Source: Hydrogenophaga palleronii_A (GTDB taxonomy: Bacteria; Pseudomonadota; Gammaproteobacteria; Burkholderiales; Burkholderiaceae_C). Taken from it: a stretch of DNA of 64,000 nucleotides. The DNA is taken from positions 310,001 through 374,000 of the forward strand of contig NZ_JAVDWU010000001.1 in NCBI RefSeq assembly GCF_031457455.1. The letters run 5' to 3'. Every line of letters starts with the position of its first letter. Position 1 is the stretch's first letter. Under the pieces are notes generated by a model that searched no databases, was not told the DNA's origin, and saw only the letters and a list, made by a program, of their open reading frames with translations. A program made the position numbers and the translations under genes. This document shows positions 7,907-15,888 of the stretch, one piece after another.

Positions 7907-7935
7907 TTGTCACGCAACTGGCACAACATGGCCAC
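7907..7935 (+). promoter_or_regulatory. Candidate triple PhoB box upstream of the glycosyltransferase
   Basis: Three heptamers, TTGTCAC, CTGGCAC and TGGCCAC, are spaced by exactly 4 nt, so they repeat every 11 bp. The last ends about 50 bp before the ATG at 7987. This is the register of PhoB direct repeats (consensus close to CTGTCAY). It is the best such match in the window. Confidence 0.55.
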
Positions 7936-7986
7936 AAAACAGGCGTCTGTCATCAGTTTGTTGCGCAGCCCAGGGAAGATCGCTGC

Positions 7987-9225
7987 ATGCAAGAAGTGGC
8001 TTCACAGCACATCGTGGTGCAGGACTTTCCCGCCGGGCGCCCTTCGCTGCGGCTTTCAGTTGTCACCGAAACCTGGCCACCCGAGGTCAATGGCGTGGCC
8101 TTGACACTGGCGCGCCTTGTGAATGGCCTGTGTGCACGCAACCACCAGGTGCAGCTGGTGCGGCCCCGCCAGACCGGTGTGGATCTGGCCCAGAGCGACA
8201 TCGGATTTGAAGAGGTGCTGATGCGGGGCATGCCTATTCCCAGCTACCCGCAGCTCAAGATGGGCTTGCCCGCGAAGAAAGCGCTGTTGTCGGCCTGGGC
8301 CGTGCACAGGCCCGATCTGGTGCACATTGCCACCGAAGGCCCGTTGGGCTGGTCGGCACTGCAAGCGGCCCTGCGCCTGCGGCTGCCGGTATCCACCGAC
8401 TTTCGCACCAACTTCCATGCCTACAGCCAGCACTATGGCGTGGGCTGGCTGCGCAAGCCCATCGTGGCCTACCTGCGCAAGTTCCACAACCTCAGCCACT
8501 GCACCATGGTGCCCACTCGTGCGCTGTGCGCCGAGTTGCTGAGCAACGGCTTCCAGAATCTGCGGGTGGTGGCGCGCGGCGTGGATACCGCGCTGTTCCG
8601 GCCCGACCAGCGCAGCGACGCCTTGCGCAGCCAGTGGGGCGCCAACGAGCGCAGCGTGGTGCTGCTGGTGGTGGGGCGGCTGGCGGCTGAGAAGAACCTG
8701 GATGCCGCGATGGCCGCCTTTGATGCCATGCGAGCGAACCATGCGGATGTCAAGCTTGTGTTCGTCGGCAGCGGGCCCCAGCAAGCCGCCTTGCAGCAAC
8801 GCTGCCCGGAAGCCATTTTTGCGGGTTCCCGCGGGCACGATGAGCTGGCCGGCTACTACGCCTCGGCTGATCTGCTGCTGTTTCCCAGTCTGACCGAGAC
8901 CTTTGGCAACGTGACGCTGGAAGCGCTGGCCAGCGGCCTGCCGGTGCTGGCCTTCAACACCGCCGCCGCTTGCGACTGGGTGCTGCATGATCGCAGCGGC
9001 TGGCTGGTGGATGGCACCGGGACCGACACCTTCGCCGCGCAGGCGCGGGAGCTGGCGCAGCAACCGCACCGGCTGACCGACGCCAGGCTGCACGCACGAA
9101 CCCATGTGGCGCAGCTCGACTGGGCACAGATTGCGGCTCAGGTGGAGGGCGTGTTTCTGGAGACCATGTCGCGCCAGCGTGGGCAGATCGGGCTTGGCGA
9201 CGCAGCGTTGATCCACGAAAGATAG
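7987..9225 (+). CDS. Glycosyltransferase family 4 (mannosyl/glycolipid transferase type)
   Basis: 412 residues, a GT-B retaining glycosyltransferase. The N-terminal acceptor domain starts at residue 16 with SVVTETWPPEVNGVA, and the donor domain carries VVGRLAAEKN and the EX7E-type segment LTETFGNVTLEALASGLPV. The opening ETWPPEVNGV is typical of MgtA/PimB-like mannosyltransferases and of glycolipid synthases that replace phospholipids under phosphate limitation in some proteobacteria. A diacylglycerol-type acceptor is therefore a reasonable inference, not shown by the sequence. A triple PhoB-like repeat lies in the promoter and phoX follows on the same strand after about 200 bp. Confidence 0.8.
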   Translation: MQEVASQHIVVQDFPAGRPSLRLSVVTETWPPEVNGVALTLARLVNGLCARNHQVQLVRPRQTGVDLAQSDIGFEEVLMRGMPIPSYPQLKMGLPAKKALLSAWAVHRPDLVHIATEGPLGWSALQAALRLRLPVSTDFRTNFHAYSQHYGVGWLRKPIVAYLRKFHNLSHCTMVPTRALCAELLSNGFQNLRVVARGVDTALFRPDQRSDALRSQWGANERSVVLLVVGRLAAEKNLDAAMAAFDAMRANHADVKLVFVGSGPQQAALQQRCPEAIFAGSRGHDELAGYYASADLLLFPSLTETFGNVTLEALASGLPVLAFNTAAACDWVLHDRSGWLVDGTGTDTFAAQARELAQQPHRLTDARLHARTHVAQLDWAQIAAQVEGVFLETMSRQRGQIGLGDAALIHER

Positions 9226-9320
9226 CGAGCCGCACGGCAAACAAGGCCTGGACAGGGCGTTGCGTGGGTCTCGGCGAATGACCCCTTTGTGCCCGGTTTC
9301 ATGTCATTGAAGTGAGGTCG

Positions 9321-9338
9321 AATTCATGCGCCTGTCAT
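9321..9338 (+). promoter_or_regulatory. Candidate PhoB box upstream of the first phoX
   Basis: AATTCAT and CTGTCAT are separated by 4 nt, about 85-100 bp before the phoX ATG at 9423. The second half-site matches the PhoB consensus well and the first is weaker (4 of 7). Directly after it, GTGCAAA and TTTGCAC (9339-9360) form a separate 22-bp dyad that may bind another factor. Confidence 0.45.
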
Positions 9339-9360
9339 GTGCAAACGTGACGATTTGCAC

Positions 9361-9383
9361 ACCAGCCGGCGAATCTGGCTGGT
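9361..9383 (+). promoter_or_regulatory. Hairpin in the phoX leader
   Basis: ACCAGCC and GGCTGGT form a perfect 7-bp stem with a 9-nt loop, about 40 nt upstream of the phoX start. No U-tract follows, so it is not a classic terminator. It could stabilise the 5' end or be an operator dyad. Confidence 0.35.
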
Positions 9384-9422
9384 CACTCGAACACTTTCTA
9401 CCGACACTCCCAGGAGCCCCAC

Positions 9423-11651
9423 ATGTCACACCCCGATGACGACGTCGTCTGCAACACCTCAAACAATCCGCACTTCCAGGACATCATCGAAAGCACGCTG
9501 CAAAACCCGGCGCGCCGCAACCTGATCCGTGGCGGTATTGGCCTGGCCGCCTTGTCCACCGTGCCCTTTCTGGCGGCCTGCGGCGGTGGCGACGATGACG
9601 GCCCACCCGACGGCAAAGCGCTGGGTTTCGACTCGGTGGGCAAGAGCCTGCTGGACAACGTGGTGCTGCCCGCCGGCTACACCTACCAGGTGCTGCACGC
9701 CACCGGCGACCGCCTGGACAAGAACCTCACGCCCTACAGCAACGCCGGCGCAGAGGCTGACGACTGGTCGCGTCGCGTGGGTGATCACCACGACGGCATG
9801 GACATCTTCTACATCGACCGCAAAGGCCGTTTCACCACCAAAGAAACCGACCGTGCGGTGCTGTGCGTCAACCACGAAAGCTCGGCCGACGCGCACTTTT
9901 TCCACCCCCGGGGTCAGACTTCGGGTGGCCAGGACGGCAAGAAGTTCAGCCAGTTTGGTGGCTGGGACCTGGGTGAGCGCCCCGAGTTGGAAGTGCTCAA
10001 GGAAATCAACCACCACGGCGTCTCGGTGGTGGAACTCACCAAGAAGGGCTCGACCTGGAGCTACAAGCTCGACTCCACTTACAACCGCCGCGTGACCGCG
10101 CAATCGCCCATGAAGATCGCCGGCCCGGCCGCGCATCTGAAAGACATCCAGGCCCTGCTGGTCACTCAATTCGACCCCACCGGTGCCACCAGCCGCGGCA
10201 CGCTGAACAACTGCGGTCATGGCAAGACGCCCTGGGGCACCTACCTGACTTGTGAGGAAAACTGGGCCGCCTATTTCCAGATGCCCAAAGGCTCCAACCC
10301 CATCGATACCAAGCTCAGCGCCTCGCGCGCCCGCTATGGCGTGGCCCGCACGCCGATCGCCGAAGCCGCCACCTCCGCCTCCACGCAAGGCTGGTACACG
10401 CCGTCGGACAGCGACGACCGGTTCACACGCTGGAACGTGGCTGCCTGGGGCGCCAACGCGGCGGAAGACTTCCGCAACGAACCCAACACCTTCGGCTATA
10501 TCGTGGAAATGGATCCGCTTGACCCGAAATCGACACCCGTCAAGCGCGTTGCCATGGGCCGTTTTGCGCATGAGGGTGCAGTGTGCAGCATCCCCCAGCC
10601 AGGCAAACCGCTCGCCTTCTACATGGGCTGCGATTCGCGCAACGAGTACATCTACAAGTTTGTGAGCGCGGCCAAGTGGACGCCTGCCGACGAAGGCCGT
10701 GGTCTTGCGGCCGGCGACAAGTACCTCAACGAGGGCCAGCTCTTTGCGGCCAAGTTCCATGCCGATGGCACCGGCGAGTGGCTGGAACTCAGCATCAAGG
10801 ATCCCCGCATCAGCGGCTATGCCGCTTACCCGTTTGCCAACCAGGCCGACGTGCTGGTCAACGCCCGGCATGCGGCCGACGCGGTGGGTGCCACCAAGAT
10901 GGACCGCCCGGAATGGGGCGCTGTCAACCCGAAGAATGGCGAGGTCTACATCACCCTCACCAACAACGCGGCCTCGCTTCGTTCGCCCACGACGGTGGAT
11001 GCGGCCAATCCGCGCGCTTACGAGGACATCGACGGACGCAGGGGAACAGGCAATCCCAACGGCCACATCATCCGCTTCAAGGAGGACCGATCGCTGGCTT
11101 CTGCCACGAAATTCACCTGGGACATCTTCCTGTTCGGTGCGGAGGAAGATGCTGGCGACGCCAACCTCTCCAAGCTGACCGACAAGAACGCGTTTTCTTC
11201 ACCGGATGGCCTGTGGTTCAGTCCGGCCAGTGGCATCTGCTGGATCCAGACCGACGACGGTGCCATGACCGACGAATCCCACTGCATGATGCTGGCCGCC
11301 ATCCCCGGCGAGGTGGGTGACGGTGGACCGGTTACGGCTCAGAACCGTATTGGCTCGGTGACCGGTACGCAGAAAACCTTCATGGGTGCGTTACTGGGTG
11401 AAGCGCGGCTGCGCCGTTTCCTGGTGGGGCCTGCTGGCTGTGAAATCACCGGTGTGACCGAATCCCCAGACGGCAAAGCCATGTTTGTGAACATCCAGCA
11501 TCCCGGCGAAGGCACTCCCGCGCTGGGTGCGGCCAGTGCCTTTGACCTGGAAAGCGAATGGCCAGCCAACCAGGGCTATGGCACGGCGGGTCGCCCGCGC
11601 TCAGCCACCATCGTGATCACCCGCAAAGACGGGCGCGTGATCGGCCTTTGA
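9423..11651 (+). CDS. phoX: Alkaline phosphatase PhoX family (DUF839), Tat-type lipoprotein
   Basis: 742 residues. PhoX enzymes are monomeric Fe/Ca-dependent periplasmic phosphatases that release phosphate from organic esters. The N-terminus has an Arg pair (RRNLIRGG, about residue 36) before a hydrophobic segment ending in the lipobox-like LAAC. This suggests Tat export and lipid anchoring. Family signatures visible are GTLNNCGHGKTPWGTYLT, CEENW, KMDRPEWGAVNP and GEVYITLTNN, followed near the C-terminus by GCEITGVTESPDGKAMF and NIQHPGEG. A leader with a candidate PhoB box precedes it and a strong terminator follows. It faces a second, divergent phoX paralogue. Confidence 0.92.
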   Translation: MSHPDDDVVCNTSNNPHFQDIIESTLQNPARRNLIRGGIGLAALSTVPFLAACGGGDDDGPPDGKALGFDSVGKSLLDNVVLPAGYTYQVLHATGDRLDKNLTPYSNAGAEADDWSRRVGDHHDGMDIFYIDRKGRFTTKETDRAVLCVNHESSADAHFFHPRGQTSGGQDGKKFSQFGGWDLGERPELEVLKEINHHGVSVVELTKKGSTWSYKLDSTYNRRVTAQSPMKIAGPAAHLKDIQALLVTQFDPTGATSRGTLNNCGHGKTPWGTYLTCEENWAAYFQMPKGSNPIDTKLSASRARYGVARTPIAEAATSASTQGWYTPSDSDDRFTRWNVAAWGANAAEDFRNEPNTFGYIVEMDPLDPKSTPVKRVAMGRFAHEGAVCSIPQPGKPLAFYMGCDSRNEYIYKFVSAAKWTPADEGRGLAAGDKYLNEGQLFAAKFHADGTGEWLELSIKDPRISGYAAYPFANQADVLVNARHAADAVGATKMDRPEWGAVNPKNGEVYITLTNNAASLRSPTTVDAANPRAYEDIDGRRGTGNPNGHIIRFKEDRSLASATKFTWDIFLFGAEEDAGDANLSKLTDKNAFSSPDGLWFSPASGICWIQTDDGAMTDESHCMMLAAIPGEVGDGGPVTAQNRIGSVTGTQKTFMGALLGEARLRRFLVGPAGCEITGVTESPDGKAMFVNIQHPGEGTPALGAASAFDLESEWPANQGYGTAGRPRSATIVITRKDGRVIGL

Positions 11652-11684
11652 TCCGCTTTCGCTGACAGTTGCCATAGAAATTGG

Positions 11685-11716
11685 GCCCGGCAGACCATCT
11701 GCCGGGCTTTTTTTTT
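11685..11716 (+). terminator. Intrinsic terminator of the first phoX
   Basis: GCCCGGCAGA pairs perfectly with TCTGCCGGGC (10 bp, 3-nt loop) and is followed by nine T. It lies 34 nt after the phoX stop and is a textbook rho-independent terminator. Confidence 0.93.
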
Positions 11717-11740
11717 GAGGCATTAAAGATGCTCGCCAAA

Positions 11741-11852
11741 GCACCAAAGCACCAAAGCAAAAAAGCAAAAAAGCAAAAAAGCAAAAAAGCAAAAAAGCAA
11801 AAAAGCAAAAAAGCAAAAAAGCAAAAAAGCAAAAAAGCAAAAAAGCAAAAAA
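11741..11852. repeat. 8-bp tandem repeat (GCAAAAAA)12 with two GCACCAAA units
   Basis: Bases 11741-11756 hold two GCACCAAA units and 11757-11852 hold twelve perfect GCAAAAAA units. The array lies between the facing terminators of the two phoX genes. Read on the minus strand it is a series of T6 runs spaced by GC, starting exactly at the U-tract of the second phoX terminator. The unit is not a multiple of three and no credible gene crosses it. Confidence 0.95.
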
Positions 11853-11876
11853 GCCAGTCAGCGTGAACTGACTGGC
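11847..11876 (-). terminator. Intrinsic terminator of the second phoX, with repeated U-tracts
   Basis: On the minus strand GCCAGTCAG pairs with CTGACTGGC (9 bp, 6-nt loop) and is followed by TTTTTT. That T-run is the first unit of the (TTTTTTGC)12 array. A second small hairpin (CGCCCG/CGGGCG, 11881-11896) sits between the stop codon and this terminator. Confidence 0.9.
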
Positions 11877-11917
11877 ATCGCGCCCGAAACCGGGCGTTTG
11901 ATGGCGGGCAGGGCCGA

Positions 11918-14104
11918 TCAGGTGCCCAGAACGCCGCCGTCGTTTTTGGTGATCACGATGGTGGCCGAGCGTGGACGCTTGCCGGCGCCGTAGCCGGCGT
12001 TGGTAGGCCACTGGCTCTGGTACTTGGCTGGGTCGTTCACATCGGCCATGGCCGTGCCTTCACCCGGGTGCTGGATGTTCACGAACATCGCTCGGCCGTC
12101 GGGCGTCTCGCACCAGCCGGTGATCTCGCAGCCCCTGGGGCCGACCAGAAAGCGCGCCAGCGTGGTGGGCGTCGGGGTCTTGCCTGCGTAGGTAGTGACT
12201 GTCTTGTCGCCGTGTTTGACCGTGCGTGCGCCACCGTCGCCGAGCTTGCCCGGGATGGCGGCCAGCATCATGCAGTTGGTCTTGTCGGTGTAGGCGCCGT
12301 CGTCGGTCTGGATCCAGCAGATGCCGGTGGCCGGGCTGAAGACCAGGCCGTCCGGTGCCGACATGTCGTTCTCGTCGGTCAGGTTCGACAGGTTCACGGT
12401 GGACTTGTCGGCGTCGGCCTCTGCGCCGAAGACGTAGATGTCCCACTTGAACGCCGCGCCGGCGGGCGAGGCGTCGGCCATGCGAACGATGTGGCCATGC
12501 ACGTTGCCTTTCTGTTCCGTGCTGCCCTTCATGTCGGTGTAGACGCGGGGGTTCACAGCGTCGGTGGTGGCAGCGGTGCGGCTGCTGTTGTTGGTCAGGG
12601 TGATGTAGACCTCGCCCGTGATGGGGTGCACACCTCCCCACTCGGGGCGGTCCATCTTGGTGGCGCTCACGGCGTCGGCCGCCAGGCGGGTGAAGATGGC
12701 AACGTCGGCATCGCTCTTGAACTCGAAGTAGGAGCTGTTGGCGATCACCGGGTTCTTCATCGACAGTTCGACCCACTCACCGCTGCCATCACCCTTGAAG
12801 CGCGCAACGAACAGCGTGCCCTTGTCGAGGTATTTGTCTCCTGCGGCAAGGCGGTTGGCCGGGCTGGCGTCTTTCGGGTCCCACTTGGCATCAGACACGA
12901 ACTTGTAGATGTACTCGCCGCGCGCGTCGTCACCCATGTAGCAGACGATGGGCTGGCCGGCCTGCGGCTTTGCGAAGGCCACGCTCTCGTGGGCGAAGCG
13001 GCCCAGCCCGGTGCGCTTGCGCATGGGGGCCTGGGTGTCGTAGGCATCCATCTCGACCACATAGCCGAAGGTGTTCATCTCGTTGCGGTAGTCGGCCTTG
13101 GCGCTGGCGGCGTGGGCACTGTTGTTCCAGCGCACGTACTGGTCCTGCGGGCCGGCGCTTTCCCAGCCGTGGCGGCTGGCCGCGCCGGCTTTGCGGCCAT
13201 AGCGGTTGAGCGCCTGGACCTGCTTGTCTTTCTTGCGCGCGTCGTCGTCCTTTGCGTCACGGAAGAAGTAGCCGTACCAGTTTTCTTCGCCCGAGACAAA
13301 GGTGCCCCAGGGGGTTTTGCCTGTGCCGCAGTTGTTGAGCGTGCCCCGGCATTGGGTGGCGTCGTTGCTGAACTTCGTGACCAGGTGTTCGCTGCCGCGC
13401 GCCGGGCCATGAATGGCGGCCGTGGTCATGCTGGTGACGCGACGGTTGAACGGCGAGCTGGCCTTGTAGGCCCATTGCTTGCCGCTGCTCTGGACTTCAA
13501 CGAAAGACAGGCCGTGAATGGCCAGTTCCTTGTCAACTTCCGACGCCGGGCGGGGCAGGGTGGACGCACCGCCGTTGGCGTGGATGAAGAAAGAGCTGAG
13601 CTTTTCGTCGGTGGTGGCTTCGTGGTTCACGGCCAGGATGCCGCGGCTGTTGAAGCTGTTCGAAGGCTTGCCTGAAGCGTCCAGACCGAACCACTCCATG
13701 CCGTCGTGGTGGTCGCCCGCCCGCTGGTCGAAAGCGGTGTCGGTGCCATCGTTCTTGAAGGCCGGCACGCCGGCAACCAGTGGGTCACCCAGCGCGTAGA
13801 TGATCTGGGCGGTGTAGCCCTCGGGCACGATCACCTTGTCGGCCAGGCTCTTGGCCACGGGCTTGAAGCCCAGGCTGGTGAGGGCCGGGCCGGTGGTGCC
13901 GGTTGCCCCGCCGGCGGTGGCACAGCCACTCAGGGCCGATGCGCCCAGAACACCCGCACCAGCGGCACCGGCCGCGCCACGCAGCAGGCTGCGGCGGCTC
14001 AGGCGGGCATCGAGCACCTGCCTGAAGTGCGGGTTGGTTGAGGTGTTGGAATCTTCTTCGTTGAAGTCCGTGGCTTGGATGTCTTGTGGGGTTTGGTCGC
14101 GCAT
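11918..14104 (-). CDS. phoX: Alkaline phosphatase PhoX family (DUF839), second copy
   Basis: 728 residues from the chosen start. The signal region has a canonical Tat motif SRRSLLRG, an Ala/Gly-rich hydrophobic stretch and the lipobox LSGC, indicating a Tat-exported lipoprotein. It shares with the first copy the NPHF segment before the signal, GTLNNCGTGKTPWGTF, the EENW motif, KMDRPEWGGVHP and NIQHPGEG, so it is a diverged paralogue. The frame is open to 14152. The ATG at 14104 is preferred because AAGG lies 8 nt upstream and the alignment with the first copy starts there. A candidate PhoB box lies about 60-75 bp upstream. Confidence 0.9.
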   Translation of the reverse strand: MRDQTPQDIQATDFNEEDSNTSTNPHFRQVLDARLSRRSLLRGAAGAAGAGVLGASALSGCATAGGATGTTGPALTSLGFKPVAKSLADKVIVPEGYTAQIIYALGDPLVAGVPAFKNDGTDTAFDQRAGDHHDGMEWFGLDASGKPSNSFNSRGILAVNHEATTDEKLSSFFIHANGGASTLPRPASEVDKELAIHGLSFVEVQSSGKQWAYKASSPFNRRVTSMTTAAIHGPARGSEHLVTKFSNDATQCRGTLNNCGTGKTPWGTFVSGEENWYGYFFRDAKDDDARKKDKQVQALNRYGRKAGAASRHGWESAGPQDQYVRWNNSAHAASAKADYRNEMNTFGYVVEMDAYDTQAPMRKRTGLGRFAHESVAFAKPQAGQPIVCYMGDDARGEYIYKFVSDAKWDPKDASPANRLAAGDKYLDKGTLFVARFKGDGSGEWVELSMKNPVIANSSYFEFKSDADVAIFTRLAADAVSATKMDRPEWGGVHPITGEVYITLTNNSSRTAATTDAVNPRVYTDMKGSTEQKGNVHGHIVRMADASPAGAAFKWDIYVFGAEADADKSTVNLSNLTDENDMSAPDGLVFSPATGICWIQTDDGAYTDKTNCMMLAAIPGKLGDGGARTVKHGDKTVTTYAGKTPTPTTLARFLVGPRGCEITGWCETPDGRAMFVNIQHPGEGTAMADVNDPAKYQSQWPTNAGYGAGKRPRSATIVITKNDGGVLGT

Positions 14105-14161
14105 GCTTGCCTTGAGGCGTCGTTGAAAAACGCCATGTTCGAGGTGTTGCATGACACACGC

Positions 14162-14179
14162 GTTAAGGCCATGTGACAG
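14162..14179 (-). promoter_or_regulatory. Candidate PhoB box upstream of the second phoX
   Basis: On the minus strand CTGTCAC and CCTTAAC are separated by 4 nt, and a further TGTCATG follows 3 nt later. The first half-site is a full match to the PhoB consensus, but the second is weak and the third is out of the 11-bp register. This is the least secure of the five candidates. Confidence 0.35.
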
Positions 14180-14242
14180 ATTGAAGGCATGGCCCTCAAC
14201 GGGCGCGCCTTGCCCCGTGCAGGGTGCAAGGCGCGCTTTGTC

Positions 14243-14995
14243 TTACCTGGGCATGGCGGGATGCGCTTCCGGCGGTTGTTCGTCCATGTAACCCCGGCCG
14301 TCCTTCACGCCGGTGCGCCCGGCAATCTGCCACGCGGTGCGTTGCCCGATCAGGCCGGCGAGAAACTCCAGTTCTTCGTCGGTGTGGTTGATGGCATTGG
14401 CGGGGGTGAGCAAGCGGCCGTTCTTCGGCTCGACCTCACCCCAGAACGACTGGTGGTAGCTGGCTTCGGAAACCGCCCGGTTTTCGCCAGCGACCAGATT
14501 CACCAGCCCATAGCAGTTGCAGAAATAGGTGCGCCCACCTTGGTCGGCCATGACTTCGGTGTACACACCCGTGCCCCGAATACCGGCCGTGAGCGTGGGA
14601 GTGACGATGGCACGGCTGCGGCTGCGCCCGAACACGCTCACCAGGGCGCCGTTGAGCAGGCGCAGCAGGCTCACGGTGTTGATGGTGCTGCCGCGCTCCA
14701 CCGTGAGGCGCGAGTTCTGCCGCACATGAAACGCGGCGTTGCCGATCACGAACACCAGGCGTGACGCCGGGCCCGTGAGAATTTCATCGCCGGTCTGCAC
14801 CGTTTGCTGCGGCAACATGCGCCGTCCGTTGAGCAGGATGTCGCCCACAAAGTCCACCACGTTGCTGCGCTGCTGTGCCATGGCGGCAGGCATGCCACCC
14901 ATGGCCACCCAGGCCGCGGCGGCCTTGAGGGTGTCGCGGCGATGGAACCAGAGCACTTCGGCTTCGCTGCGGCCTTGCAGGATGTGCTGGGTCAT
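14243..14995 (-). CDS. FecR-domain protein
   Basis: 250 residues. An N-terminal RR-containing signal region (HRRDTLKAAAAWVAMGG, ending near AMAQ) suggests export. The central part (about 45-150) is a FecR-like beta-rich domain with GDILLNGRRM, GDEILTG, FHVRQNSRLTVE and TPTLTAGIRGTGVY. FecR domains occur in periplasmic sensing and surface proteins; the target here is unknown. The start overlaps the stop of the upstream membrane protein by ATGA, so the two are translationally coupled. The second phoX lies downstream on the same strand after about 140 bp. Confidence 0.75.
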   Translation of the reverse strand: MTQHILQGRSEAEVLWFHRRDTLKAAAAWVAMGGMPAAMAQQRSNVVDFVGDILLNGRRMLPQQTVQTGDEILTGPASRLVFVIGNAAFHVRQNSRLTVERGSTINTVSLLRLLNGALVSVFGRSRSRAIVTPTLTAGIRGTGVYTEVMADQGGRTYFCNCYGLVNLVAGENRAVSEASYHQSFWGEVEPKNGRLLTPANAINHTDEELEFLAGLIGQRTAWQIAGRTGVKDGRGYMDEQPPEAHPAMPR

Positions 14996-15801
14996 GTGTC
15001 GTCTCCGGTGGTGGGGGAAGGCAGCGCGGGTCCATCATCCGTGACAAAGCTGTCGCGGACAGTGAAGAAGATGGAGGTGTGGAACATGGAGGCAATGAAC
15101 AAGCCGGCCGGATAGACCACCAGATTGAGCGCCTGTGAACCACCGAGCAGCGTGGCCAGCAGGCCCATGATCAGCACCAGCATGAACATCACGCCCACCC
15201 AGCCCATCATGTAAATGAAAAATGCGCCCTTGTTGCCCCAGCAGGCCATGAAGCTGAAGAACAGGCTCTTGACGGGACTCACGCCATGCCAGTGCACCAG
15301 TGCGGGCGCGTGCCAGAAGGCCATCACTGTGGGCAGGTAGATCAGCAGCCCGAACCAGAAACCGGGGTTGTTGAAGATGGCCTGGACGGCCATTTCCGGT
15401 GTGGCCTGCGAGCCTTCCTGCAGCTCCATGGGGGCTGATGTACTGCCCACCAGGCCCGCAAAGGCCACCACCAGCAACAGGGCCGCAGCGTACATGCCGC
15501 CCAGAATGAGCATGGGTTGCGCCTTTTTCGCGCCGGAGCGAAACGCCGTGACGAGCGTGGTCGGCATGGGAAACCGGCCATTCAGCGCCTCCCGGGTGGC
15601 GGCCATGAGCCCCAGCGTGGCAGCAGGCACCAGCACCAGCGAAATGGCAGTGCCGAAGAGCGGAATCACCGACAACACCGACACCACGGCCATGAACATG
15701 AAGAACAGGCCCGTCATGGCCAGCGGCTGGCGAAAAAAGGTCTGGATGCCGAGCTTGACCCAGACGATGCCGGTACCGGCAGGAACGATGCGAAGTTTCA
15801 T
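14992..15801 (-). CDS. BPSS1780-family membrane protein
   Basis: 269 residues with about six hydrophobic segments. It starts MKLRIVPAGTGIVWVKLGIQTFFRQP, which is characteristic of the BPSS1780 family of betaproteobacterial inner-membrane proteins of unknown function. A conserved amphipathic loop (PTTLVTAFRSG) follows the second TM pair. It ends in an ATGA overlap with the FecR-domain gene, so the two form a small operon. Confidence 0.75.
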   Translation of the reverse strand: MKLRIVPAGTGIVWVKLGIQTFFRQPLAMTGLFFMFMAVVSVLSVIPLFGTAISLVLVPAATLGLMAATREALNGRFPMPTTLVTAFRSGAKKAQPMLILGGMYAAALLLVVAFAGLVGSTSAPMELQEGSQATPEMAVQAIFNNPGFWFGLLIYLPTVMAFWHAPALVHWHGVSPVKSLFFSFMACWGNKGAFFIYMMGWVGVMFMLVLIMGLLATLLGGSQALNLVVYPAGLFIASMFHTSIFFTVRDSFVTDDGPALPSPTTGDDT

Positions 15802-15888
15802 GGAGTGATGGAGGCGTTCGCTGCGCGTTTATGCGGCCGGGCGAAAGCGATGGGAGGGCAAGCGGGCATGAGCAAAAACCTCAGCCTC

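Noticed and set aside
11741..11852. Possible CRISPR array
   Set aside because: The 8-bp units are contiguous without spacers and no cas gene is present.
11601..12011. Phe/Leu/Cys-rich and Lys/Ala/Gln-rich peptides across the 8-bp repeat
   Set aside because: They are translations of the (GCAAAAAA)n array; composition is dictated by the repeat and no gene context supports them.
9459..13675. Two 535-codon open frames opposite the phoX genes (9459-11066 minus, 12068-13675 plus)
   Set aside because: Both are antisense to well-supported phoX reading frames and show no motif or RBS.
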